The notes under the pieces are model-generated. The model was not told the DNA's origin and did not search any database. It was given only the letters and a program-made list of their open reading frames with translations. Shown here piece after piece: positions 1 to 9,388 of a stretch of 64,000 nt of DNA. The translations under genes and the position numbers were made by a program. Every line of letters begins with the position of its first letter. The stretch's first letter is position 1. The DNA comes from CAZNXJ01 sp964577115 (lineage in GTDB: Bacteria; Planctomycetota; Planctomycetia; Pirellulales; Pirellulaceae). The stretch covers positions 1-64,000 of the forward strand of contig CAZNXJ010000020.1 of assembly GCA_964577115.1 (NCBI GenBank), written 5' to 3'.

Positions 1-246
<246 letters not shown>

Positions 247-254
<8 letters not shown>

Positions 255-1611
255 GACTAATGGCGGGGGAAGCCGAGTGGGAAAGGAACTGAACGAAGGC
301 GTCGAGCTGCGGTCGGGTACGTTTCTCGGTAACGGCGACCAGCAGGCAGTCTTCCATGTCGGGGTACCAGCGGCCGAGTGGTAGACCGGCCAGAATGCCA
401 GCCGACTCGGCCTCTTCGAGCAGTGCGGCCACTCGGCCCTGACGATCTCGCACCACGAACTCCTTGAACATCGGCGCGGACCAGGGGATCGAGAAGCGGT
501 CGATGGAAGCGATCTGCTGACGCAGGTAATGGGCTTTTTGCGCGCAGAGCGTCGCGACTTCGCGCATGCCTTCCGGCCCCATCAGCGCCAGGTAGATGGC
601 CGCGCGGAGCGCAAACAAGCCTTGGTTCGTGCAGATGTTGCTGGTCGCCTTCTCGCGGCGAATGTGCTGTTCCCGAGTTTGTAGCGTCAGCACCCAGCAG
701 CGGCGGCCACGGCGATCGACCGTCTGGCCGGCGATACGTCCGGGCAGGCGGCGCACGAACTGTTCGCGGCACGCCATGATGCCCAGATACGGCCCACCGA
801 ACAGCATCGGCGTACCGAGGCTCTGGCCCTCGGCCACGGCGATGTCCGCGCCCATGTCTCCCGGGCGGCGCAAGAGCCCAAGGCTGATCGGATCGAAGAT
901 CTGTACGAGCAGCGCCCCGGCGCGATGCGCGATTTCTGCGGCGGCCGCTACGTTCTCCAGGCACCCGAAAAAGTTCGGATGCTGAATTAAAATGCATGCC
1001 GTATGTTCATCCACGGCTTGCTCGAGCTGCCGCGGATCGACGACGCCTCCTTCGGCTGGCACGGTAACCAGTTCGGCCCCGAGCGGCTCGAAGTACGTCT
1101 CCAAGATCTCGCGGTACTCCGGATGGACGCTCGACGCCGTCACCACCTTGCCCGTCCGATTGGTGACGCTCATCGCCATCAGCACGGCTTCTGCCGCCGC
1201 GCTGCCGCCGTCGTAGAGGCTGGCATTGGAGACGTCGAGCCCCGTGAGCTGGCAGATGAGCGACTGGTACTCGAACATCGCCTGCAAATTGCCCTGGCTC
1301 ACCTCGGGCTGGTACGGCGTATACGACGTGTAGAATTCGCCCCGCGATGCCAGCATGTCCACCACGGCGGGGACAAAATGGTCGTAGCTGCCGCCGCCGA
1401 GAAAGCAGACGCTGTTTTGCGCGTGCCGGCTGGTGGCCGTGAGTTGTTCGAGGTGCTGAGCCAGCTCGAGCTCCGTCATCGGCGGCGCGAGTCGCAAAGG
1501 ACGCTTCAGACGCATCGATTCCGGAATCGACGCGAACAACTGGTCGATCGATTCCACGCCGATCGCTTCCAGCATCGCTCGCCGGTCTTCGTCCGTGTTG
1601 AAAAAGTACAT
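247..1611 (-). CDS. gcvPA: Glycine dehydrogenase (decarboxylating) subunit 1
   Basis: This is the N-terminal-type subunit of two-subunit P-protein in the cytosolic glycine cleavage system. The 454 residues match the usual length of about 450. The N-terminus (MYFFNTDEDRRAMLEAIGV), the block CFLGGGSYDHFVPAVVDMLA near residue 90 and YTPYQPEVSQGNLQ near 117 are family signatures. It belongs to the fold-type I aminotransferase family but lacks the catalytic PLP lysine, which is carried by GcvPB. It follows gcvH after about 150 bases and runs into gcvPB with an 8-base overlap. The split PA/PB form, rather than one fused GcvP of about 950 residues, is typical of many thermophiles, Gram-positives and Planctomycetes. 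Confidence 0.95.
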
Positions 1612-1765
1612 GGGCAGGGAGTCTGGAGAGTCAGAGTAGGGAGAGTTTTACGGGAGGCTCAGAGGCTGGCTCGGGCGCTGCGTTCAAAACAACCAGCCGA
1701 TGCCAGGGGCGGTGCTCCACGGGTTCGGCCGCCACACAGGTGGCTCCCGCATCGCAGCGGCGCCG

Positions 1766-2155
1766 CTATTCGGCACACTGCTTCTGGTAGGCGTCGTAGT
1801 CGATCAGCTTGTCGAGCGAGCTCTCGTCGCTGATCCGGACCTTCATGATCCATCCCGCGCCGAAGGGGTCCTGGCTGAGCGTCTCGAGTTGTTCGGGCAG
1901 CTGGCTATTGACTTCGATGACTTCGCCGGCCACGGGGCTGTACAGCGGGCTGACGGCCTTTACCGATTCAACTTCCCCGAATTCCTGGCCAGCGGTGAGC
2001 TGCGTGCCGACTTTGGGCAGTTCGAGAAAAACAATGTCCGTCAGTTGTTCGACGGCGAAGGCCGTGATGCCGACTGTGGCAATCTTCTGGCCGTCCTTGT
2101 CCTCGACCTGCGCCCATTCGTGAGTTTCATTGTACAGCAGTTTCTTCGGGTCCAC
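1766..2155 (-). CDS. gcvH: Glycine cleavage system H protein
   Basis: GcvH is the small lipoyl carrier that shuttles the aminomethyl group from P-protein to T-protein and dihydrolipoamide to the L-protein. At 129 residues it has the standard length. The lipoylation site is Lys66 in the motif GEVESVKAVSPLYSP, preceded by HEW near residue 13 and the block VGITAFAVEQLTDIVF. It sits 39 bases downstream of gcvT and upstream of gcvPA in one minus-strand operon. No lipoate ligase or lipoate synthase gene is in the window, so lipoylation must be supplied from elsewhere. No anomaly seen. Confidence 0.96.
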   Translation of the reverse strand: MDPKKLLYNETHEWAQVEDKDGQKIATVGITAFAVEQLTDIVFLELPKVGTQLTAGQEFGEVESVKAVSPLYSPVAGEVIEVNSQLPEQLETLSQDPFGAGWIMKVRISDESSLDKLIDYDAYQKQCAE

Positions 2156-2194
2156 GTCGATTTCCCTTGTGATCGCAGAGTGCGGAGTAAGAGA

Positions 2195-3322
2195 TCAGCT
2201 TTCGGTGCTGCTCGTACGACGATAGAACGGCAGCTTGACCACGGTCGCCGCCAGGAGATTGCCCCGCACGTCGATCGCGAGCGAATGGCCGGGGGCGGCG
2301 TACTTCGGCGGCACGTACGCCATCGCGATAGGGTATTCCAGCGTCGGCGAAAAAGTGCCACTTGTCACGCGGCCCACGGGCTCGCCGTCTGCGAGCACCT
2401 TATGGCCTTCCCGGGGAACTCGGCGGCCCTCCAGCGTCAGGCCGATCCGTTTCTCGTTCAGCGTCCGCTCGGAGATCTGAGCCAGCGCGTCGCTGCCAAT
2501 GAAGTGGCGCCCCTTGAGCTGGACGGCAAACGCGAGGTCGGCCTGGTAAGGATTGATCTCTTCGGACAGTTCATGACCGTAAAGCGGCATGCCGGCTTCA
2601 AGACGTAGCGTATCGCGAGCTCCCAGTCCGGCCGGTTGCAGCCCGTGCGCTTGACCCTGCTCGAGCAGCGCTTCCCAGACCGCCTGGCCCGCTTCCGCAT
2701 CAACAATCAACTCGCAGCCGTCCTCGCCCGTGTAGCCCGTTCGGCTGGCCAGCGCCGCGTGTCCCGCGATGCGGGCATTGGTCACGCTATAGTACCGCAG
2801 CGAATCCAGCGACGGGCCTTCTTCCACGAGCGGTTCGACGATTTCGAGCGCTCGCGGGCCCTGGACGGCAATCATCGCCGTGCGCTCGGTTTCGTCCGTC
2901 CAGCGCACGTCCCCGTCCTCGTCGTTGCGGTGCTGTTCGAGCCAATTCAGCATCTTCGTGCGGTTGCTGGCGTTGACGACCAGCATGTAACCGCCGGGCG
3001 GCTCGGGCAGGCGATAAGCCAGCACGTCGTCAAGAATGCCGCCGTCTTCGTTCGTCACCAATGAATAGCGAATCGAACCGGGAGCCAGGTCGGTGATGCG
3101 GCGGGTGAGCAGCCGGTCGAGGAAGCGGACCGCGTCGGCCCCCTCGAAGCGGATCCGGCCCATATGCGAGATGTCGAACAGTGTCGCGCGCGTCCGCGTC
3201 GCCACATGCTCCTCGACAATCGACGTGTACTGCACGGGCATCGACCAGCCCGCGAAATCGACCAGCCGGCCGCCATGAGCGACATGCCAGTCGTATAAAG
3301 GTGTTCGCGCTAAGTCGCTCAT
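2195..3322 (-). CDS. gcvT: Glycine cleavage system aminomethyltransferase (T protein)
   Basis: GcvT transfers the methylene group from aminomethyl-lipoyl-GcvH to tetrahydrofolate and releases ammonia. I start it at MSDLARTPLYDWH (3322), giving 375 residues, because family members begin with this block followed by GGRLVDFAGWSMPVQY; the frame is open 16 codons further upstream but that stretch has no family resemblance. The motif FDISHMGRIRFEGADA and the C-terminal VTSGTFSPTLEYPIAMAYV are clear. It is the first gene of the gcv operon. A weak TAAAAT box lies at 3369-3374 and a pyrimidine-rich stretch (sense strand) covers about 3400-3470 upstream. I saw no glycine riboswitch core. Confidence 0.95.
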   Translation of the reverse strand: MSDLARTPLYDWHVAHGGRLVDFAGWSMPVQYTSIVEEHVATRTRATLFDISHMGRIRFEGADAVRFLDRLLTRRITDLAPGSIRYSLVTNEDGGILDDVLAYRLPEPPGGYMLVVNASNRTKMLNWLEQHRNDEDGDVRWTDETERTAMIAVQGPRALEIVEPLVEEGPSLDSLRYYSVTNARIAGHAALASRTGYTGEDGCELIVDAEAGQAVWEALLEQGQAHGLQPAGLGARDTLRLEAGMPLYGHELSEEINPYQADLAFAVQLKGRHFIGSDALAQISERTLNEKRIGLTLEGRRVPREGHKVLADGEPVGRVTSGTFSPTLEYPIAMAYVPPKYAAPGHSLAIDVRGNLLAATVVKLPFYRRTSSTES

Positions 3323-3621
3323 CGTCGTCCGTGTCGCGTGCCTGCCATGCCAAGTCTCAACGACCGGCATTTTAACCGAACCGCCGCGCGGTGGTAGGAG
3401 GCGGGTGAAGAGAAGTCCGACGGAGGGAGGATGATGGATTGAAAAAGTAGAGGGAGTGGGTGGGGCAAAGCACGGTCCGCGCTTTAACTCCCACGCGGCG
3501 CATCGCTCTCTAGTGCGTGCGGCGGCAGCGCGGAAGGGCGGGTGAAGCGCAGCCGGAAGGATGAAGGAGCAGTGCGTGCAGAAGAAACGGGAAGAAGACG
3601 GGGGAGCGAAGTGAGAGGGGG
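3323..3621. other. Intergenic region between rnr and gcvT, purine-rich on plus strand
   Basis: No gene is supported here. The plus strand is strongly purine-biased at about 3391-3465 and again at 3540-3618, so both minus-strand transcripts (the rnr 3' end and the gcvT leader) are pyrimidine-rich. A minus-strand reading frame at 3510-3725 mostly overlaps the 3' end of rnr in another frame and looks like low-complexity chance. No intrinsic terminator with a T-run was found after rnr. Confidence 0.6.
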
Positions 3622-6333
3622 TTAGCGTTTGCGGCGAGCGCGGTTTTTGCGAGGAGCACGGCGGGATACGACGGCCTTGGCTTTCTTGCGCGGTGGGCCG
3701 AGCGGCCGGTGGTGCAACGGCTCATGGCTGACCAGCCGGAAATCGAGCTCGCGGCGAGCTAAATCGACATGCGCAACTTCGACCGTGATCGTGTCGCCTA
3801 GCCGGAACTGGTGACCCGAACGATGACCGACGAGTGAATGCGTGGTGGCATCGAAACGGTAGAAGTCGTCCTGGAGCGACGAGACGGAAAGAAAGCCTTC
3901 TGCCGGCAGTTCACGCCCTTGAGCGAAGATGCCAAACTCCTCGACTCCCGTGATCACCGCCTCCATCCGCATCCCTAAATGGTCGTTCAGATACAGCAGC
4001 AGCTTCAGCTTCACGAGTTCCCGCTCGGCCGCTTCAGCACGCTGCTCGCGATCCGAACAGTGGTCACCGAGGAGCTGCAATTCGCCGCGGCTTAGCCGAG
4101 GACGCTCGCCTCGATCCAGCGCCTCGAACATGCGGTGAATTTCCAGGTCCGGGTACCGGCGGATGGGCGACGTGAAGTGGCAGTAGTGATCCCAGTTCAG
4201 CGCATAGTGGCCTGCGACCTTCGGGCCGTACGTGGCTTTCTGGAAGCTGCGCAGTACGGCATAGTTCACCGCGTACTCGGTCGGTTCGCCACGCACCGCC
4301 GCAATCACACGCTTGATTTCGAACCGGCTGACCATGCTCTCGCAAGGAATCCCCAGTTCGCGAACAAACTCCGTCAGGCTGCGAAGCTTAATCGGCGTGG
4401 GGGGCTCGTGGATGCGCCGCAGAAAATGCAATTGCCGCTCGTTCAGCATCTCCGCGACCGCTCGGTTTGCCGAGAGCATGAACTCCTCGATGATCTGGTG
4501 GCTCACCGTATTCTCGACCACACGCGCGCCAGTCACGCGCCCTTCGGCGTCGAGCGTGATCTTGATTTCGGGCAGCGTTAATTCGATAGCGCCTCCGTCG
4601 AGCCGCCGGTGGCGCAGCGTCATCGCCAGATCGCGCATGTCGGCGAGCAGCTGGAAGACGTCGGGGGACAGCTTGTCGCGCCAGCCCGCGGGGTTGGCCA
4701 GATAGTCATCGACCTCTTCGTACGAAAAACGCCGCTTGCTGCGAATCGCCGAACGGACGACTTCCGTCGAGACGCAGATGCCATCGGGCGTGAATTCCAT
4801 GAACACCGAACGCGTGTACCGGACGCGCCCCGGCTGGAGGCTGGCCAGGTTGTTCGAGATGATCTCCGGTAGCATCGGAATTACGCGGTCCGGCAGATAG
4901 ACGCTCGTGCCTCGCCGGCGCGCTTCCTGATCGAGCGCAGAATCACGCGGTACGAAAAACGCCACATCGGCGATGTGCACGCCCAGCAGCCAGTGGCCGT
5001 TGTCGAGCCGTTCAAGCGAAATGGCGTCATCGAAATCGCGGGCGTCCGCCGGGTCGATCGTAATCGTCGTCAGCTCGGTCAGGTCGCGCCGATCCTCGTC
5101 AATGGCGCCGTCGAAGCGCTCGGCCATCAGCCGCGCTTCATTCAGTGCCGCTTCCGGGAATTCGCCCGGCAAGTCGTACTCGCGGATAATCGCAAGCGTA
5201 TCGACGCCCGGGGCTCCCCGCGGTCCGAGCACTTCGACGATGACCGCTTCGCCATCGTCAAAGTGAGTTGGGAAGCGGACCATCTCGATTACGACCTGGT
5301 CGCCTTCCACGGCGTTCTTGGCGCCAGGGTCAGTAACCGGAATCGGCTGCTGAAAGACGCGGCCGCCTACCTGCACCAGGCCGACTCCGCCGCGCTCCAT
5401 GTAACTGCCGACGAAGCGATAGTTTTCCCGTTCCAGGACTTCGACGATCACGCCTTGTTGACGGACTCGCTTCGGGCCGCGGCCGCGTGCGCGATGCCGA
5501 TCAATGCGAACTCGGACTCGATCCCCCGAGGCGGCGTCGAGCGACTGCTTCGAGTTGATGTAGATGTCTTGTGTGCGGCCTTCCTCGCGCGTCGTGCCTT
5601 CCGGCCGGACAAAACCGTGGCCGAGCGACGTGCGCCGGAACACGCCTTCAATCAACCGCGTGTCGTGCGGCGCCGGGACCTCCTCTTGTTCATCGTGCCG
5701 CCATTGGGTACGCCCGGTCTTCTTCTTTTTGTTCTTGGCACGCTCTTCGTCTTGCGGCGAGCGCCGCCGCGATCTCTTGCCGGACGGCTCGGCCGTACCG
5801 TTCGCATCGTCCGTGCCATATTCCCCGCTGTCCAGCGCGGCGTCTTCATCCAGATACGAGTATTCGTCGGGCAGCGCGTCCAGCTCTTCGTCCGACTGGT
5901 ATTCGTCGTCGAGATACTCCTCGGAGTACTCGCCGTACTCGTCACCGTCTTCGTTATTCGAGCCGAGCAGTTCGCGTTCGATCGATTCCTGATCGGGTTC
6001 CTCGTCGGCCGATTTACGCCTCGAGCGGCGAGTCGATCGGCTGGCGCGCGTCGCGGCGGGGGGCTCGCCCCGGCGATGGGCCGGCTCGCTCGATGCCGGC
6101 TTCGGTGGCTCGGACCGCACAGGCTTGACGATGTGTTTCGCGCCATACTCGATCAGGCCGCGTTTGGCCAGCCGCCGAATGGCGCGGCGCAATTCGGGCT
6201 TTTGTTCATCCGGCAGCCCGAGCTGCCGCGCGATGACGCGTGGCTTGACCGGCTGATAGTTCGCGCTGCGGACGTGCCGGAGGATGCGCTCGTCGAGCTG
6301 CTCCGCCGGTCCCCGGTCAATATTTTCGTTCAT
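3622..6333 (-). CDS. rnr: Ribonuclease R with acidic and basic low-complexity insert
   Basis: RNase R is a processive 3'-5' exoribonuclease that degrades structured RNA. Starting at MNENIDRGPAEQLDERIL it has 903 residues: a winged-helix (about 5-70), a long charged linker (about 75-225) with a very Asp/Glu/Tyr-rich stretch at about 109-174 followed by Lys/Arg clusters, cold-shock OB domains, the RNB catalytic domain with Mg-binding aspartates in DPADARDFDDAI (about 427-438), a C-terminal S1 domain (ITGVEEFGIFAQG) and a basic tail. I prefer this start over an in-frame ATG 40 codons upstream, whose extension looks non-coding. E. coli RNase R is about 810 residues, so the linker explains the extra length. 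It lies downstream of the YhaM-like gene. Confidence 0.93.
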   Translation of the reverse strand: MNENIDRGPAEQLDERILRHVRSANYQPVKPRVIARQLGLPDEQKPELRRAIRRLAKRGLIEYGAKHIVKPVRSEPPKPASSEPAHRRGEPPAATRASRSTRRSRRKSADEEPDQESIERELLGSNNEDGDEYGEYSEEYLDDEYQSDEELDALPDEYSYLDEDAALDSGEYGTDDANGTAEPSGKRSRRRSPQDEERAKNKKKKTGRTQWRHDEQEEVPAPHDTRLIEGVFRRTSLGHGFVRPEGTTREEGRTQDIYINSKQSLDAASGDRVRVRIDRHRARGRGPKRVRQQGVIVEVLERENYRFVGSYMERGGVGLVQVGGRVFQQPIPVTDPGAKNAVEGDQVVIEMVRFPTHFDDGEAVIVEVLGPRGAPGVDTLAIIREYDLPGEFPEAALNEARLMAERFDGAIDEDRRDLTELTTITIDPADARDFDDAISLERLDNGHWLLGVHIADVAFFVPRDSALDQEARRRGTSVYLPDRVIPMLPEIISNNLASLQPGRVRYTRSVFMEFTPDGICVSTEVVRSAIRSKRRFSYEEVDDYLANPAGWRDKLSPDVFQLLADMRDLAMTLRHRRLDGGAIELTLPEIKITLDAEGRVTGARVVENTVSHQIIEEFMLSANRAVAEMLNERQLHFLRRIHEPPTPIKLRSLTEFVRELGIPCESMVSRFEIKRVIAAVRGEPTEYAVNYAVLRSFQKATYGPKVAGHYALNWDHYCHFTSPIRRYPDLEIHRMFEALDRGERPRLSRGELQLLGDHCSDREQRAEAAERELVKLKLLLYLNDHLGMRMEAVITGVEEFGIFAQGRELPAEGFLSVSSLQDDFYRFDATTHSLVGHRSGHQFRLGDTITVEVAHVDLARRELDFRLVSHEPLHHRPLGPPRKKAKAVVSRRAPRKNRARRKR

Positions 6334-6507
6334 TGCGATGGGCAGTGCCGGATGGGCATCCGTTGGTTTGAAGAGCGAGAAACCAGGTGCGAACCGCGTC
6401 GCTTGGGCCGTGCCCAGCGCCCGACTGAGGCGTGCATGCCCTGTCAGAGGCACGTACAGCCCTCGTTCAGACGAGGCGACCGTTCGGGTTTCCCTGTCCT
6501 CGTTAGT

Positions 6508-7488
6508 CTACTTGCCCGCCTCGCGTTCGGCCACCTTGTAGAGCTTCCGGCCAAGCGCCGGCTGATAGGTGGTCCAGTTGCTGTCGGCGTTAACGTCCTC
6601 GCGCATGATCTGCGAGAAACTGTGCAGCTTGGCGTCGAACGTGTCGAGATAATGCAGCGCCAGTGCCTCGAGCGTCATGGGGAGCTTCGGGCTGCCCCAT
6701 TCGTACTGGCCGTGATGGCTGAGGATCATGTGCTTGAGCCGCAGGGCCAGGGATTCCGGGAACGGTTCGCCGGACAGTTTCTCGGCTTCGGCAATCTTCC
6801 GGTTGAGAATTTCGACGGCAAGCACGAGGTGGCCGAGCAATTGGCCCGCGTCGGTGTAGCAAAGATCCCGCTCGTACGCCATCTCCTGGATCTTCCCGAT
6901 GTCGTGCAGGAAGACGCCCATCCGCAAGAGGTCCGGGTCGAGCTGCGGGTAGAACGGCACGACCGCCGCCGCCACTTCCATCAGCGTCACGACGTGCTCG
7001 AGCAGCCCGCCGCGGTACGCATGGTGATGCTTGATGCCGGCCGGCGCAGCCGCCAGCTGGCCCATGAAGGTTTCGTCGATTAAGAAGCACTCGGCCAGGT
7101 TGCGCAGCGGCACGCTCTGCATCGCGCGCAGCATGCGGCACAGCCGCTCGCTCAGCTGATCAATCTCGGTGCTCGTCAGCGTCACAAAGTCGCGTTCGTC
7201 GACCGCCTTCTGATCGACGCGTTCGATCCGGTTCGCGATCATCTGCATCGCGCCGTTATAGAACTGCGTCGTCCCGGCCACGCGCACGTAATCGCCGTTG
7301 TTGAAACTTTCGTACTGCCGTTCGCCCGAGTTCCAGAACATGGCGGTCATCACGCCCGTCCGGTCGGTCAGCCGCACTTGAAGGTACAGGTTGCCATTGC
7401 GATTCGTGCGCAACTGTTTTTCCGATGCCAGAAAAACCTGATCGACCGACTCGCCTTCGCCCAATTGGCTAATAAAACGTCGCGACAT
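6508..7488 (-). CDS. YhaM-type 3'-5' exoribonuclease (OB fold plus HD domain)
   Basis: This 326-residue protein has an N-terminal OB-fold RNA-binding domain (about 1-95, ending AMQMIANRIERVD) and a C-terminal HD metallohydrolase domain: HHH at 154-156 in KHHHAYRGGLLEH, His165, and the HD pair at 195-196 in FLHDIGK. This is the architecture of YhaM/CbfA exoribonucleases, which trim short RNA and DNA oligomers. The start at MSRRFISQLGEGESV is chosen because the longer open frame (68 more codons) translates the pyrimidine-rich leader. rnr starts 174 bases downstream on the same strand, so two 3' exonucleases probably share a transcript. The gene is divergent from proS. Confidence 0.85.
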   Translation of the reverse strand: MSRRFISQLGEGESVDQVFLASEKQLRTNRNGNLYLQVRLTDRTGVMTAMFWNSGERQYESFNNGDYVRVAGTTQFYNGAMQMIANRIERVDQKAVDERDFVTLTSTEIDQLSERLCRMLRAMQSVPLRNLAECFLIDETFMGQLAAAPAGIKHHHAYRGGLLEHVVTLMEVAAAVVPFYPQLDPDLLRMGVFLHDIGKIQEMAYERDLCYTDAGQLLGHLVLAVEILNRKIAEAEKLSGEPFPESLALRLKHMILSHHGQYEWGSPKLPMTLEALALHYLDTFDAKLHSFSQIMREDVNADSNWTTYQPALGRKLYKVAEREAGK

Positions 7489-7819
7489 GGAGAAGAGTAA
7501 GGAAAGGTGGAAGACGGAAGGAAGCCTGAACGAGGAACCGGAAACAAACAAGCAAACAAAGAAATCCTCGCAGGGCGAGGAAATTCGCGCCGAGTAAGCT
7601 ATGCGGGCAAGGGGGGTGAGATTGTGGGGCGAGCGGGCGATTCTAGGCAGGACGTGTCGCGTCGGCAAGTGACGTGTAGCGGCGCTGGTCACGAGGGGCG
7701 ACGAGCGGCTGGACGGGCCCCCCGCTTTCTCGATTCGTGCGGAAGGCTTATCCTCAGCAGTTGGTTTCAGCTTGCTTGCTCTTCACCTTTTCCTTCTTCA
7801 CCCTCTTTCTTCCTTGTCC
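7489..7819. other. Divergent intergenic region between YhaM-like gene and proS
   Basis: This 331-base gap must hold promoters for both directions, but I find no convincing -35/-10 pair. Its two edges are mirror-like in composition: next to the minus-strand gene the sense strand is pyrimidine-rich (7489-7560), and next to proS the plus strand is pyrimidine-rich (about 7765-7819). Neither start codon has a Shine-Dalgarno sequence. No open frame here looks like a gene. Confidence 0.6.
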
Positions 7820-9334
7820 ATGAAATCGAAATCTGCGATCACGCCCACGCGCGAACAGGATTATCCCGAGTGGTACCAGCAGGTGATCAAGGCCGCGGAT
7901 CTGGCCGAGGTTTCGCCGGTCCGAGGCTGCATGGTCATCAAGCCGTGGGGGTGGGCCATCTGGGAGAACATGCAGCGCGTACTCGACCGGAAGTTCAAGG
8001 AAACCGGTCACGAGAACGCGTATTTTCCGCTGTTCATCCCGATGAGCTTCCTGGAGAAGGAGGCGGAGCACGTTGAGGGATTTGCGAAAGAATGCGCGGT
8101 CGTTACGCACCACCGGCTCGAGCCGTCGCCGGACGGCGGGCTGCGTCCCGCCGGGCCGTTGGAAGAACCGCTGATCGTGCGGCCGACGAGCGAAACGATT
8201 ATTGGCGCGATGTACGCCAAGTGGGTCCAGTCGTACCGCGACCTGCCGATCAAAATCAATCAGTGGGCGAACGTCGTGCGCTGGGAGATGCGGACGCGCA
8301 TGTTCCTGCGTACGGCCGAATTCCTGTGGCAGGAAGGCCACACGGCGCATGCGACCGAGGAGGAGGCTTGGGAAGAGACGCGGCTGATGCTCGACGTCTA
8401 CGCGGACTTCGCCGAGAACTACCTGGCCATGCCGGTGATCAAAGGTGAGAAGACGGCGGGCGAGCGGTTTCCGGGAGCGGTCTCGACGCTGTCCATCGAA
8501 GCGATGATGCAGGACCGCAAGGCCCTCCAGGCCGGGACCTCGCATTTCCTCGGCCAGAACTTCTCGCGCGCTCAGGACATCAAATTCCAGGACGCGAGCG
8601 GCCAGGAAGTGTACGCGTGGACGACTTCGTGGGGTGTGTCGACGCGGCTGGTCGGCGCGCTGATCATGACACATAGCGACGACGACGGGCTCGTCCTCCC
8701 GCCACGGCTTGCCCCGAAGCACGTGGTGCTGCTGCCGATTTACCGCAGCGACGACGAACGTTCGCAGGTGATGGCGTATTGCGACCGCGTTGCACGCGAG
8801 TTGGCGGCGCAAACGTTCGACGGCGAGCCGGTTCGCGTCCACATCGACGACCGGGATCTGCGCGGCGGTGAGAAGTTCTGGTCGCAGGTCAAACGCGGCG
8901 TGCCGCTGCGAGCGGAGATCGGACCGCGGGACCTGGCCGGCGACAGCGCGATGGTCAGCCGGCGCGATACGGGCCAGAAGCAGTCGTTGTCACGAGCGAC
9001 GTTCACGGCGACGGTCAGCCGGATGCTCGAGGAAATGCAGAGCAACCTGTTCGCTCGCGCTCAGAAGCTCCGCAAAGAACATACGCGCGAGTTCACGGAC
9101 CTAGACGAATTTCGTGCGTTCTTTACGCCGAAGAATGAAGCGAATCCGGAGCTCCACGGGGGCTTTGCGCTCGCGAACTGGTGCGAGAGCAGCGAGGCCG
9201 ACGAGCTGCTCAAGCAACTCAAAGTCACTATCCGCTGCCTGCCGCTCGACAAAGACATGTCGGCTCCGACGGGCCCCTGCCTGTTCACCGGCCGCCCGGC
9301 AACGCACCGCGCTGTCTTCGCCAAAGCGTACTAA
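7820..9334 (+). CDS. proS: Prolyl-tRNA synthetase, archaeal/eukaryotic type
   Basis: This class II enzyme charges tRNA-Pro. The 504 residues from MKSKSAITPTREQDYPEWYQ follow the archaeal/eukaryotic-like (ProS type 3) layout: catalytic core with MVIKPWGWAIWENMQ, motif 2 NVVRWEMRTRMFLRTAEFLWQEGHT, TSWGVSTRLVGALIM, then an anticodon-binding domain and the extra C-terminal domain ending in KAY. The roughly 180-residue editing insertion of the E. coli type is absent. The frame is open 16 codons upstream, but those residues (LALHLFLLHPLSS) come from a pyrimidine-rich leader, so I use the ATG at 7820. The DUF4416 gene follows 54 bases later. Confidence 0.95.
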   Translation: MKSKSAITPTREQDYPEWYQQVIKAADLAEVSPVRGCMVIKPWGWAIWENMQRVLDRKFKETGHENAYFPLFIPMSFLEKEAEHVEGFAKECAVVTHHRLEPSPDGGLRPAGPLEEPLIVRPTSETIIGAMYAKWVQSYRDLPIKINQWANVVRWEMRTRMFLRTAEFLWQEGHTAHATEEEAWEETRLMLDVYADFAENYLAMPVIKGEKTAGERFPGAVSTLSIEAMMQDRKALQAGTSHFLGQNFSRAQDIKFQDASGQEVYAWTTSWGVSTRLVGALIMTHSDDDGLVLPPRLAPKHVVLLPIYRSDDERSQVMAYCDRVARELAAQTFDGEPVRVHIDDRDLRGGEKFWSQVKRGVPLRAEIGPRDLAGDSAMVSRRDTGQKQSLSRATFTATVSRMLEEMQSNLFARAQKLRKEHTREFTDLDEFRAFFTPKNEANPELHGGFALANWCESSEADELLKQLKVTIRCLPLDKDMSAPTGPCLFTGRPATHRAVFAKAY

Positions 9335-9388
9335 CCGCGTGCGTTTTCGGTGCCTCGCTGCGAGCAAGCCGAGCTTCCGAGCGACATC

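Noticed and set aside
3323..3621. Glycine riboswitch upstream of gcvT
   Set aside because: The leader is pyrimidine-rich and I could not find the conserved GGA and CGCCGAAGG-like core elements or tandem aptamer helices.
4975..7083. A 702-codon open frame on the plus strand opposite rnr and the YhaM-like gene
   Set aside because: Antisense shadow of two clear genes, with no recognisable domain.
9335..9362. A 16-base word shared by positions near 9345 and 48209 (TTCGGTGCCTCGCTGC) as a mobile repeat
   Set aside because: Only two copies, with different flanks apart from the word; too short to call an element, though each follows a gene end.
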